Shown: positions 9,431-17,975 of the stretch, one piece after another
How the letters are laid out: each line of letters starts with the position of its first letter
Position numbering within the stretch: position 1 is the stretch's first letter
Origin: Planctomycetota bacterium
GTDB taxonomy: Bacteria; Planctomycetota; UBA8108; UBA1146
NCBI GenBank assembly: GCA_018694835.1
Contig: JABHOG010000009.1
Coordinates: forward strand, 1 to 39,125
Length of the DNA: 39,125 bases
Direction: 5' to 3'
Position numbers and translations under genes: made by a program
Notes under the pieces: generated by a model
Told to the model about the DNA's origin: nothing
Databases searched by the model: none
What the model saw: only the letters and a program-made list of their open reading frames with translations

Positions 9431-10402
9431 ATGCCAGTTTCAGATTCTCGATCATCTCTCTTGTTGCTGTGCGGTTGCTTGTTGCTGCTGTTCCTTACCC
9501 TCCCCACTTTCTGCCAGGCGCAATTCACTCCAACCCTGTCGACCAGTATCGACAACCTCGATTCAGGACAAGCGAGTGGCTTCATCCAGGATGGGTTCTT
9601 CTTCGAGGGTCAAGAGGGACCCTCTTCGATGCTGATTCAATTCGACCGCGGCTCCTTCGATTTCTCCGGATATGCTCCAGGACAACTGGTGGGAAGCCTG
9701 GTCGTCGAGGTCTTTGTCAGTGTAATTTTCGTCACCATCTCAGGGGACATCATTGCGGATGTTCAAGTGACCTCGGTCGGTCCCGATACGATGCAGGCGA
9801 TCGCAGTCATCACCGACATCACGGGAAATGTTTCGGCAGGCCTATCGCTACTGGGGATTGATCTCAACATCGGCGATACCGCATTCGATGTGCTCTATAC
9901 CGATCTTCCCGGAGACACCGGAGCCACCATGAATGTCACCGACGCAGGATCCCTGCCTCTGAGTGGCAATCTAGATTTTGACATTCCACTGACCTGGACA
10001 ACTGCTCCCATTCTCACTCACTCCCCCTTCGGAGGAGATCTCGTCGTCGAAACGCTACTCACATCTACGACTGGCATCGAGTCCTCCTTCAACGAGGTCT
10101 TCCCGCTCAGTGGAGGCGCTACTCCGGATCAGTTCAATCGAGGCGACGCCAACCAGGATGGTGGTTTTGATATCAGCGACCCGATCTCCATGCTCGGTTT
10201 CTTGTTCAACAACGGCACCGTTCCTTGCGTACTCGCCTGTGATGCCAATGACGATAACGGGGTCGACATCGCGGATGCGGTCTTCTGCCTGAGCGCACTC
10301 TTCGGCAGCGGAGCTCAGCCTCCCGCTCCCCATGGTGCATGTGGGGATGATCCGACTCCTGGATTACTGACCTGTCTCCAGCAAAACAACAACTGCCCCT
10401 GA
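9431..10402 (+). CDS. Exported protein with unnamed ~200-residue domain and C-terminal dockerin-like repeats
   Basis: The 323-residue product starts with a signal peptide (residues 1-33, leucine/cysteine-rich core, cleavage near CQAQF). A beta-rich region of about 200 residues follows that I do not recognise. Its conserved stretches, shared with the next gene, include IQFDRGSFDF, DTMQAIAVITDITGNV, FDVLYTDLPGDTG and VTDAGSLPLSG. The C-terminal 80 residues are a dockerin-like pair of EF-hand calcium loops (RGDANQDGGFDISD and CDANDDNGVDIADA), which are usual on planctomycete exported proteins. AAGGAGG at 9419-9425 is an ideal ribosome binding site 5 nt before the ATG. It is directly followed by a paralogue of the same ancestral length, so this is a tandem duplication. 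Function unknown; a structural or binding role at the cell surface is only inference. Confidence 0.85.
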   Translation: MPVSDSRSSLLLLCGCLLLLFLTLPTFCQAQFTPTLSTSIDNLDSGQASGFIQDGFFFEGQEGPSSMLIQFDRGSFDFSGYAPGQLVGSLVVEVFVSVIFVTISGDIIADVQVTSVGPDTMQAIAVITDITGNVSAGLSLLGIDLNIGDTAFDVLYTDLPGDTGATMNVTDAGSLPLSGNLDFDIPLTWTTAPILTHSPFGGDLVVETLLTSTTGIESSFNEVFPLSGGATPDQFNRGDANQDGGFDISDPISMLGFLFNNGTVPCVLACDANDDNGVDIADAVFCLSALFGSGAQPPAPHGACGDDPTPGLLTCLQQNNNCP

Positions 10403-10420
10403 TTCGTCGGGCACGGGGAG

Positions 10421-11482
10421 GTGAACATCGAACATTCTCCATCGAATACAACGATTCTGGGCCGTCGGGTTCTGCTGGCATTGCTGGCGATAGCCACTCC
10501 CTGTTCAGCGCAGTTCGACCCATCGGTGACCACCTCCTTCGACAACCTGCAGGGCGGTTTCGCGAGTGGGTTCAGTCAAGACGTACTCTTCCCCGAAGGC
10601 AGTGAAGGGCCCACAAGCCTCGTGATTCAATTTGATAGAGGCTCCTTTGATTTCACCGGCTTCGTTCCCAGTCAGCAGGTCGGCGCAGTCGTCTTCGACA
10701 TCCTCATTCAAACTCCTGTGGTCATCGTCGCCGGACAGATCATCGCCGAGGTTCAAATCAGCACGGTCAGTTCCGATACGATGAGTGCGATCGCAATGGT
10801 CACAGAGATCACCGGAAATGTTGCGGCGGGTCTTGCACTGCTGGGGTTCCCCAACCCAACAGGTCAGGTGGCATTCGATGTTCTCTTCACTGACCTGCCT
10901 GATGACACCGGCGGCATCATGAGTGTCACGGATGCGGGTAGCCTGCCCTTGACTGGAATTCTAGATTTCGATGTCCCACTGATCTGGACCACCGAGCCGA
11001 TTTTCAGACACTCGCCGACAGGTGAAGACCTTGGGGTCAATACCATCTTCACATCCACAACGGGTGCTGTTGTCTCATTCGATGAACTGTTCCCAGTTGC
11101 GGATTCTCTGGGACCGGAGTTCCAGCGCGGGGACTGCAACACCGATGGCTCCTTCAACATCGCAGACGCCATTTTTTCACTGGATTCGCTCTTTGGCGGT
11201 GGAGTGGATGGCAGTTGCGGCGACGCATGCGATTCGAACGATGATGGGAGCATCAATATTGCCGATGCAATCTTCACCCTCGCTGCATTGTCACCCTCGC
11301 TGCATTGTTCAGTGGAGGCACGATGCCAGATCCTCCCACCCCTGGCTCATGCGGTTGGGATGAAACCAATAATGACACTCTCTTCTGCGCGGTCTACAAC
11401 GCCTGCTGATCCTGAGACCATCACATCCGCTTCACGGCACATTCCTGTTCCTGATGGAGAATCAGGGGCAGACAGAAAATGA
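10421..11482 (+). CDS. Paralogue of the preceding dockerin protein, C-terminus frameshifted by a 17-bp duplication
   Basis: The product has a signal peptide (core VLLALLAIATPCSAQ), the same unnamed domain as 9431-10402 (for example IQFDRGSFDFTGF, DTMSAIAMVTEITGNV and FTDLPDDTG) and a dockerin-like pair (CNTDGSFNIADA and CDSNDDGSINIADA). By eye more than half of the residues match. A 17-bp tandem duplication at 11274-11307 shifts the frame after IFTLAAL. The current frame reads unrelated sequence to 11482, overlapping the end of the convergent gene. Removing one copy restores LFSGGTMPDPPTPGSCG and a stop at 11407-11409, giving 972 nt, exactly the paralogue's length. The GTG at 10421 directly abuts GGGGAG, an unusually short spacing. 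No better in-frame start precedes the signal peptide. Confidence 0.8.
   Translation: MNIEHSPSNTTILGRRVLLALLAIATPCSAQFDPSVTTSFDNLQGGFASGFSQDVLFPEGSEGPTSLVIQFDRGSFDFTGFVPSQQVGAVVFDILIQTPVVIVAGQIIAEVQISTVSSDTMSAIAMVTEITGNVAAGLALLGFPNPTGQVAFDVLFTDLPDDTGGIMSVTDAGSLPLTGILDFDVPLIWTTEPIFRHSPTGEDLGVNTIFTSTTGAVVSFDELFPVADSLGPEFQRGDCNTDGSFNIADAIFSLDSLFGGGVDGSCGDACDSNDDGSINIADAIFTLAALSPSLHCSVEARCQILPPLAHAVGMKPIMTLSSARSTTPADPETITSASRHIPVPDGESGADRK
11274..11307 (+). repeat. 17-bp direct tandem duplication (frameshifting)
   Basis: The unit tcaccctcgctgcattg occurs at 11274-11290 and again, identically, at 11291-11307, inside the last dockerin loop of the 10421 gene. Seventeen is not a multiple of three, so the frame changes after this point. 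Deleting one copy restores a typical dockerin end. Confidence 0.95.
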
Positions 11483-13716
11483 GTCGCAACCACCGATAGT
11501 CCCCGCCGGGACACCACAGTCCGGATAGGGAAACTCTGGTGGGGTTCCACCCTGAAAGATGAAGCTCAACTCCCCGATCACATCCGATAGATCCAGCAGT
11601 TCGTCACCGTTGAAATCGAAGGCTGCCACGCAATCGACCCGAGCAGTTGCAAACAGATACTGCAGCATCCAGACCGGGTCGGAGATATCCATGCCGCCAT
11701 CCTGATTTGCATCACCTCGGATGAAAGCACTGCCCTGACAAACGTCGAGAACCCCATCCCCGTTGTCATCCGGTCCCTGACACTCGTCTGGAATACCGTC
11801 GAGATTGCAATCCGTAGAGGTACCCGAGGCCAGGTCCACCGAATCGGCAACGCCGTTGCCATTGCAGTCAGGCGGTGGCCCCTTGGAGATGCTGAATACA
11901 TCCTCAAAACTACCATCGCTTCGAACCATCGTCGCTCCGAGGTTGGATCCGGAAAAGTTGAGCGCCAGTGATCCGAGTACCGATCCTGAGTAATACATTG
12001 CCGGGTGATCCAGCGATCCGCTTCCCACCGTGCCGCTCGATCCCATGACGATGTACACGGTACCCTGATTCGGCGACGAGTCCTTCTGGTACCCCCCGTC
12101 TCCGAGCGGGTCTCCGTTACCACCATCAACGATGTGGAGTGCGGGGTTCCAGGTTCCGCTGTTGCCATCGTGTCCGTCGATCAGAAACGATCTTTCGTAA
12201 ACATGGCTATGCCCCGACAGCACCAGGTCACAACCTCCTGCCTCGAGGATGGGTAACGCATTCTCTCTCATATCTCTCATCCGACCGCCACTGTCAGCCA
12301 CTTGGTCCGAATCGTGGGTCCCCTTGGTGTAGGGAGGATGATGAAAGAAGGTCACGATCCAATCCTGAGCAGTGCTCGCGAGGTCGAGTTCAAGCCAGGT
12401 CAACATCGGCGCACTTGTAGAGAGGTCCGATCCTTCCGAGTCGAGACAGATGAAGTGCGCATTACCAAAATCAAAGGAATAGAACGCTTCTGTCCCGGAA
12501 GCGACTCCTCCAGAGACTCCATCGGTCGGATTGGTTACCAGTCCGTAGTAGACCGAAGGCATCGTTTCGTGGTTTCCACGTGTCGAGGCAAACGGTGTCT
12601 GGATCAACATCTGCTGGTAAACATTGAAGAACGCAGCCTGATACTGGGCATCGGTGCCAGAGAGATAGGCGTTATCCCCCAGCAATAACCACAGATCCGT
12701 GTATGTCGAATCCGAATAGGAATAGTAAGCATCTCGCACAAGTGCTTGGCTGCTATTTGCGGTTCCGAAATCTCCAATCGCCCACACACTGAAAGGGGTC
12801 GCAGATCCCGGGATGGGAGAAGTTTCGAAGAAGTGATTTGCGGAATCGCCTGCCAGGTCCTGGTCTGCCGTACCGATGGAATAGTAATAGCGGGTATCTG
12901 GCATCAAGCCAGTCAGCGCAACCTCATGGTCGATGGTAGTGGTCGATGTAGATACGGAACCTGTCAATGAACCTGCTTCGACCCCGAAGCGCACGCTACT
13001 GGTCGTTGCCGTATCGGTTCTCCATCGGACCGTGATCGAATCAGCTGTGACCCTCTGAAGATAAGGACCGCGCAGCACAGATGCTGGAGGCGGCGCACCT
13101 TCATTGATGACGACCGTGAGTTTCGGTCGCTCTGTTGTCTGAGTCGCCTCGCTACTTCGCAACACTGCTCCATTAGTTCCGCCGGTCGGCCGGAAAATCC
13201 AACCGCGGTTGCTGGCCGGGTTGACCGCCCATTGTTCGATACTGTGCAGTACATCGATGGACTGCGGCCCGGTAGCACCGAGTGCGGACCCGACCTCTAA
13301 TCCATAATCTTCAGATTGCACGCCAGCAGCGGCTCCAAAACTGTTGAAAGTAGTCGGAGACGGTGGAGACCAGTCGACCTCGATCTCATTGACCGTCGCC
13401 GCATCACCGGGGTCAATCGAGGTATAGGAGAGAGTTGCGGATGTGATCACGTCTGAAGGCTGAATCTGCCCCTGCAGTGACCCGAAGATCTCATCAAACC
13501 GGATGATCAGGAAGTTCTGTCCCCCGCATCGGAGCCGTCCCACTCGATCACCGAATTGGTGTCGTGATCGGCATTTCCCACCGCACCCTGCAGCCATGTA
13601 TCGGTGGTCTGACTGTGGCTATAAACCCCCTCCTGAAATGTAAGGGTGTCTGCATGCAGGAATGATGTGAACGGCAACAGCAATGATCCGAGGATGAATA
13701 TGGGAGTGGTACGCAT
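11462..13716 (-). CDS. Exported purple-acid-phosphatase-like metallophosphoesterase with dockerin, frameshifted near the N-terminus
   Basis: The gene is split by a one-base frameshift in a run of five G (13521-13525). The 5' part starts at ATG 13716 (MRTTPIFILG...) with a signal peptide and a DTWLQGA...EWDGSDAG stretch. The 3' part continues GQNFLIIRFDEIFG, completing a carbohydrate-binding-like (DNRLRE/CBM96-type) domain. Adding one G gives 751 codons plus stop. An apparent ATG at 13597 is an out-of-frame artefact. Next come a purple acid phosphatase N-domain (PYLQRVTADSITVRW) and a phosphoesterase with GDFG (near 12775), GDNAY (near 12675), GNHE (near 12570), HHPPY (near 12330) and GHSHVYER (near 12210). 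TSP3-like Asp-rich repeats and a dockerin pair (GDANQDGGMDISD and DFNGDELLDLSD) end the protein at VCP. Whether the shift is biological or an assembly error cannot be told here. Confidence 0.85.
13521..13525 (-). other. Homopolymer site of the frameshift (5 G on the - strand)
   Basis: On the - strand the sequence reads TCCGATGCGGGGGACAGAAC. One additional G would join SDAG to GQNF and make a single frame divisible by three from 13716 to 11462. This is the usual signature of a one-base slip in a homopolymer, in the cell or in sequencing. Confidence 0.85.
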
Positions 13717-14188
13717 GGGGTAGGTACACCTTCCCGAGTTCAAATGCAGTTTGGATTTGTCTCGCAATCCAGTGGAACTCCGCTCGGTTCACTGGTCCGC
13801 AGTTCACCGGTCCGCAGGAGTCCACGGATGCGGAAGCCCTCCATCGAGGCCCCGAAACCCCAGCAGTAGATAAAGGAATTCGAGGGCCATCAAGTGAGCA
13901 CCCGCCACGTTGGTAATGGAAAAGAGGTCGAGAGAATCGTCGCGCCGTTGGGTAGTCAACCATGATCTCGCCAGTGCGCCTTTGGCTCGTACTGTTCAGT
14001 ACACTGGGCGACATTTCAATCGGTTGAAAGTAGAGGCTGTTAACCTATGAATCTGATGTACTTCCATCGTCACCAGTTTCGCAGCGGCATCGAAGCCATC
14101 CGTTGGGCACTCGATTCTCTCTTGCCAGAGACCTTCTCCGGTCAGTTCCACTGCTGTTGAGAGAAACTGATGTTCAGAGAACGGGTGC
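13717..14188. other. 472-bp intergenic region without a recognisable gene
   Basis: This stretch separates two - strand dockerin genes. Open frames here are short and look like no protein I know. It contains one 15-bp near-perfect direct repeat (13787-13816). On the - strand, GGAAGG lies about 12 nt before the ATG at 13716 and is the only likely translation signal for the downstream gene. I see no tRNA-like fold and no clear terminator. Confidence 0.6.
13787..13816. repeat. 15-bp direct tandem repeat, two copies
   Basis: GTTCACTGGTCCGCA (13787-13801) is followed at once by GTTCACCGGTCCGCA (13802-13816), differing at one base. It lies about 70 bp upstream of the phosphoesterase start. It may be a duplication scar or a tandem protein-binding site; nothing further supports either. 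Confidence 0.6.
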
Positions 14189-16690
14189 TCAGAAACAGGT
14201 GAGCGAATCCGCAGTCGGATCGGGACCGGGCGTGGGGAACGGCGGTGCAGGAGGTACACCTCCGCTGAAGAGGTAACCGAGTACGCTGATCGCATCGGCG
14301 ATATTGATATTCCCCGAATCGTTGGAGTCGACAGCGTCTGGACAGATCGGAGCGATTCCACTGACAAATAAGTAGTCGAGAGTTGTGATCACATCACCAA
14401 GATTGAGGATCTGATCTTGATTGGCATCTCCTCGGAGGAAGATCGGGGCCGTCGACCCCACATCCACCAAACAAGACGCTGGACCCGACTCGATTCCATC
14501 CCTCAATGCGAGCAAGACATACTGACGATTCCCCGCAACAGCACCGCTGTCGAGGAAGGAAACTCCTTGTCCCGGCTGGATCGTAAGCAGTGCCCCATCG
14601 CGATAGATCTCGATCTCGTCATAATCCAGATCTCCATTGACCCACGAGATCTGAACTCCACCGGGATCATCGACGCAGGTTAAATTGTTCACCGGAGAAG
14701 GAGGCGTAGAGACTGGAGAGTTGTCATAGATGCAGGTGGATGGAGTGCTCTCGAGGCCGCTTCGAATCGCCATGACGCTGTACTCCAACACAACCTGTGG
14801 AGCAAAGAGGTCGGTGTACTGGGTGACGGATCCAGACAGATTGGTGACAAAGACACCGTTCCTGACCACCTGAATCAGATCATAATCGGTGGCACCGAGA
14901 ATCCATGAAAGATTGACCCCGACCGGATCCGCGACACAGGTCAGCCCCGCCACCGGCGGCGGGGCCGTGACCACGGGAGAGTTGTCCACTTGGCACGACG
15001 AGGGGATACTCGTGAGAGCATCGCGAATCGCAACAACGCTGTAGTCGAGTAGAGACTGAGGAGCCTGAGGGTCAGTATAACTGGTCGCTCCGCCGGGGAG
15101 GTCGACCAGCAATGCACCATTGCGTGAGATCTGGATCTGGTCGTAATCCAGATTACCTAGCGTCCAGTTGAACTGGACTGATCCCGAATTGAGGACGCAG
15201 TCCAGAGCCTCAACCGGATCGGGGGGTGTCGATGGTCCTCCACCGAGAAGATCGATGACGAGGTTTTGATCCGAATTGACAAGCACCGCAGCGATGGTGA
15301 CGGGATTCAACCCGCTTCCTGGAAGCGGAGTGGCGGTCACATCATAGGTTCCGGCCACCTGGCGAAGTGCGAAGGCACCCAGCCCATCGGTGTCATTCCC
15401 GTGGACATAGATGGTCGCTCCGGTGGTGCTATCGGTGAGGGTAATTTCTACTTCCCCCACCGGTGTGACCCCTGCGAGGACGGTTCCCGTGATGGCGAAG
15501 CCATCGGGAACCACCACACTTCCCAGATCGACATTGCTCGAAACGTTGACCCCTTCGATCACCAGGGGAGCGGCACCACTCGAGAATTTCGGCCTGAAGG
15601 CGATGTCATAGGTATCGGGTACTACCTGGACGGAGAATGTCCCCGAAGAATTGGCGTTGTCATGGGCAGTAGGAATCTCTACTCCCGTAGCACTGATGTA
15701 AAAGTCCAGATCGGTCTCCGGAACCGACTGCCCCGAAGAGTTGAGCACCTCTCCAAAGACAGAGAAACCATCGGGTAAGGTCAGAACTCCCAGATTGGTG
15801 CCACCCACCGCAATCGAGATCGGCGTCAGGATCGACACCAGGGTAGAGCCCTGAGGAGGATCGATTTCCAGCTGGAAATCACCCGAGGGCGCCAACACAC
15901 TGAAGATTCCTGATCCATTGGTATTGTCTCCCGGGGTGAGGATCTTCTCTCCAGTGATGGGATCTCGGACATCGATGTCTCCCGCAACTACCGGAGAACC
16001 TCCCATATCGAGAACGGTTCCAGTCAACGTGTAACCATTTCGCAACACCACGTCACCCACGTCTACAATGGTAAATAACGCAAGATCGGGCAGCATGACT
16101 GGCACCAGCGCAATCGAACTACTGGCCGGGTCTGCAACGAATCGCACATCCCAGAATGCAGGGAGGACCTTGACCAGGAATTCTCCCGCGGCATCCGTTG
16201 TATCGCCGGAGAACGGAACGGCCTGACCGCTGAGCGGATTGAAGAAATCCAGGTCCACCAGTTCCAGCGGCTGCCCCAACTCGGTCACCACACGGCCGCC
16301 AACCATCCCAGCATCCGCCAGTTGGATGGCTCCGAGATTGGTGCTACCAGAAAGGGTAACTGTCTGGAGAGTTCGATCGAAGAATGGAACCGTTGCGGCC
16401 GCTTGAAATGTGATGTCGAAGAAACCGGAGGGCACGGACTGACAGATCGCCAGTGAGAAACTACCATCGGCCAGTGTGAAATCCTGGCTCAGGGCCATCG
16501 GTTGCCCGGTCGAGAGCTGGGTGATGTCGATATCGACCCCGCCGATTCCCTGCCCGTTGCTATCGACCACCACACCGGAGATCACCCAGGAAGAGGGTGT
16601 ACATTGAGCGGTGAGTTCCCCTGAGGATGGGGCCAAGCAGGCCAGTATCAGGCACACGCCCGATACAACTTTTCCGACATTATTGAACAC
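14189..16690 (-). CDS. Exported repeat protein: carboxypeptidase-regulatory-like repeats, Fn3-like repeats and dockerin
   Basis: The 833-residue product has a signal peptide (MFNNVGKVVSGVCLILACLAP). Five tandem beta-sandwich repeats of about 90 residues follow, of the carboxypeptidase-regulatory/Cna-B-like type. Each has a G-x-V...G...D-ID core, a conserved TG phrase, a D-x-x-G-x-F-x-V phrase and an LG-x-V/L...DGF end. Three Fn3-like repeats of about 78 residues come next, each with LTCV or LDCV, a SW/NW core, LDYDQIQI-like strands and a conserved late cysteine. A dockerin pair (RGDANQDQILNLGD and DSNDSGNINIADA) ends the protein. The GTG at 16688-16690 has GGAGGAG (16699-16705) 8 nt upstream. 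An upstream in-frame ATG at 16762 would add 24 residues before the signal peptide and is rejected. No catalytic motif is visible; a cell-surface structural or adhesive role is inferred. Confidence 0.82.
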   Translation of the reverse strand: MFNNVGKVVSGVCLILACLAPSSGELTAQCTPSSWVISGVVVDSNGQGIGGVDIDITQLSTGQPMALSQDFTLADGSFSLAICQSVPSGFFDITFQAAATVPFFDRTLQTVTLSGSTNLGAIQLADAGMVGGRVVTELGQPLELVDLDFFNPLSGQAVPFSGDTTDAAGEFLVKVLPAFWDVRFVADPASSSIALVPVMLPDLALFTIVDVGDVVLRNGYTLTGTVLDMGGSPVVAGDIDVRDPITGEKILTPGDNTNGSGIFSVLAPSGDFQLEIDPPQGSTLVSILTPISIAVGGTNLGVLTLPDGFSVFGEVLNSSGQSVPETDLDFYISATGVEIPTAHDNANSSGTFSVQVVPDTYDIAFRPKFSSGAAPLVIEGVNVSSNVDLGSVVVPDGFAITGTVLAGVTPVGEVEITLTDSTTGATIYVHGNDTDGLGAFALRQVAGTYDVTATPLPGSGLNPVTIAAVLVNSDQNLVIDLLGGGPSTPPDPVEALDCVLNSGSVQFNWTLGNLDYDQIQISRNGALLVDLPGGATSYTDPQAPQSLLDYSVVAIRDALTSIPSSCQVDNSPVVTAPPPVAGLTCVADPVGVNLSWILGATDYDLIQVVRNGVFVTNLSGSVTQYTDLFAPQVVLEYSVMAIRSGLESTPSTCIYDNSPVSTPPSPVNNLTCVDDPGGVQISWVNGDLDYDEIEIYRDGALLTIQPGQGVSFLDSGAVAGNRQYVLLALRDGIESGPASCLVDVGSTAPIFLRGDANQDQILNLGDVITTLDYLFVSGIAPICPDAVDSNDSGNINIADAISVLGYLFSGGVPPAPPFPTPGPDPTADSLTCF

Positions 16691-16744
16691 GAGAACGGCT
16701 CCTCCACGAATTCCTGACAATTCAACAGATTGCCCGGAAACCCA

Positions 16745-16773
16745 CTGAAACTTCACCCACATTCCTTACTATA
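16745..16773. promoter_or_regulatory. Candidate divergent promoter elements
   Basis: Between divergent genes, the + strand has CTGAAA (16745-16750), a 16-bp spacer and TACTAT (16767-16772), a poor sigma-70-like match that could drive the methyltransferase. On the - strand TATAGT (16768-16773) matches five of six -10 bases and could serve the repeat protein, but has no good -35. Confidence 0.2.
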
Positions 16774-16856
16774 CCTGCACATCAGGACAAGATCCGCTCG
16801 AAATGTCGACCTGGTCGATCCCGTTGACCTTCAATTGCTGATTGGGATGGAATCAT

Positions 16857-17924
16857 TTGATCAAATATCTTGGCTCCAAGAGAGTACTAATTCCCGCCAT
16901 CTCGGCCTTGATCAGGAACATTCCTGACTCCCGTAGCATCATCGATCTGTTCAGCGGAACCTCGAGAGTCGGCTGTGCCTTGAAATCGATCGGTTGGAGA
17001 GTTGTATCGAACGACTGGAATCATTACGCCAGGACACTGGCGATGTCTCATGTGGTGTTCGACTCCGATCGTCTCGCAGAAGCCACGACCATCCTCGATC
17101 ACTTGCGCCAGATCACCCCGGTCGATGGTTGGTTCACTGAAACCTATTGCCGTAAGAGTCGGTACTTCACCCCAGAAAATGGCGCTCGCATCGAGGGGAT
17201 TCGACAAGCGATCGATCAACTCGATCTCGACGATGAACTCAGGTGCGTCGCTCTCACCTCCTTGATGGAAGCAGCGGATCGAGTCGATTCGACGGTCGGT
17301 GTCCAGATGGCCTACCTCAAGAGCTGGGCACCGCGAGCACTTCAACCGCTCCAGTTGCGAGATCCTGAGCCGCTCCCGAGGAGCCCTCACGGCAAGTCGG
17401 AGGCGCACCGGCTCGAGGCGCGTGAGGCTGCTGCCACACTGGAAGCCGATGTGGCTTACCTCGACCCGCCCTACAACCAGCACAAGTATCTGGGCAACTA
17501 TCACATCTGGGAAACCCTGGTGCTGTGGGATCAACCAGAGGTCTACGGCGTGGCATGCAAGCGGATCGAGTGCCAATCGCGCAGGAGTGATTTCAACTCT
17601 CGGCCGGGTATTCGCGCAGCGATGGAACAGATGGTCCAGCAGCTGTCCGCTCGCTACTTGCTGGTTTCCTTCAACAACGAGGGATACATCGATCGAGCGG
17701 AGATGGAGCAGATTCTCTCCAGCCGTGGTCCAGTTCAGACTCTTTCACGGCCGCACCCTCGCTACGTCGGAGCGAAGATCGGCATTCACGACCCTTCCGG
17801 ACGAAAAGTGGGAAAGGTCTCCCATGTCAAAAATATCGAGCACCTGTTCCTGGTCGGCGAGGTCACATTCTCCGATGAACTGTTGCAGGAAGTGGGATTG
17901 ACCAGGGAACACTCCCTTCTCTGA
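16857..17924 (+). CDS. DNA adenine methyltransferase, D12 class (COG3392-like), orphan
   Basis: This 355-residue protein begins IKYLGSKRVLIPAI, the N-terminal signature of D12-class N6-adenine methyltransferases. The AdoMet-binding motif I follows as DLFSGTSRVG (about residue 30). The catalytic motif IV is YLDPPYNQHKYLGNYH (DPPY near residue 203), and a C-terminal LVSFNNEGYI segment also fits the family. It should transfer a methyl group from AdoMet to adenine in a short DNA site; the site cannot be read from sequence. No restriction endonuclease gene is adjacent, so it appears to be an orphan enzyme. I chose TTG 16857 because GGGATGGA lies just upstream and the protein then begins at the conserved IKY block; TTG 16842 would add five residues. 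It converges with the zincin-like gene across 51 nt. Confidence 0.85.
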   Translation: MIKYLGSKRVLIPAISALIRNIPDSRSIIDLFSGTSRVGCALKSIGWRVVSNDWNHYARTLAMSHVVFDSDRLAEATTILDHLRQITPVDGWFTETYCRKSRYFTPENGARIEGIRQAIDQLDLDDELRCVALTSLMEAADRVDSTVGVQMAYLKSWAPRALQPLQLRDPEPLPRSPHGKSEAHRLEAREAAATLEADVAYLDPPYNQHKYLGNYHIWETLVLWDQPEVYGVACKRIECQSRRSDFNSRPGIRAAMEQMVQQLSARYLLVSFNNEGYIDRAEMEQILSSRGPVQTLSRPHPRYVGAKIGIHDPSGRKVGKVSHVKNIEHLFLVGEVTFSDELLQEVGLTREHSLL

Positions 17925-17975
17925 CACTGACCGATGGGAGCGAAGATCGTTGAAGAGACATCGGCGATGATCGAG

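Noticed and set aside
13521-13525. Phase-variation switch in the G run
   Set aside because: Five G is short for a contingency locus; sequencing error or simple mutation is the more economical reading.
13619-14014. Open frame of 131 codons on the - strand between the two dockerin genes
   Set aside because: It overlaps the signal peptide region of the phosphoesterase in another frame, is arginine- and serine-rich and has no family resemblance.
17931-17964. CCGATG/CATCGG inverted repeat between convergent genes as a bidirectional terminator
   Set aside because: The arms are only 6 bp with a 22-nt loop and no T tract, so it is too weak to list.
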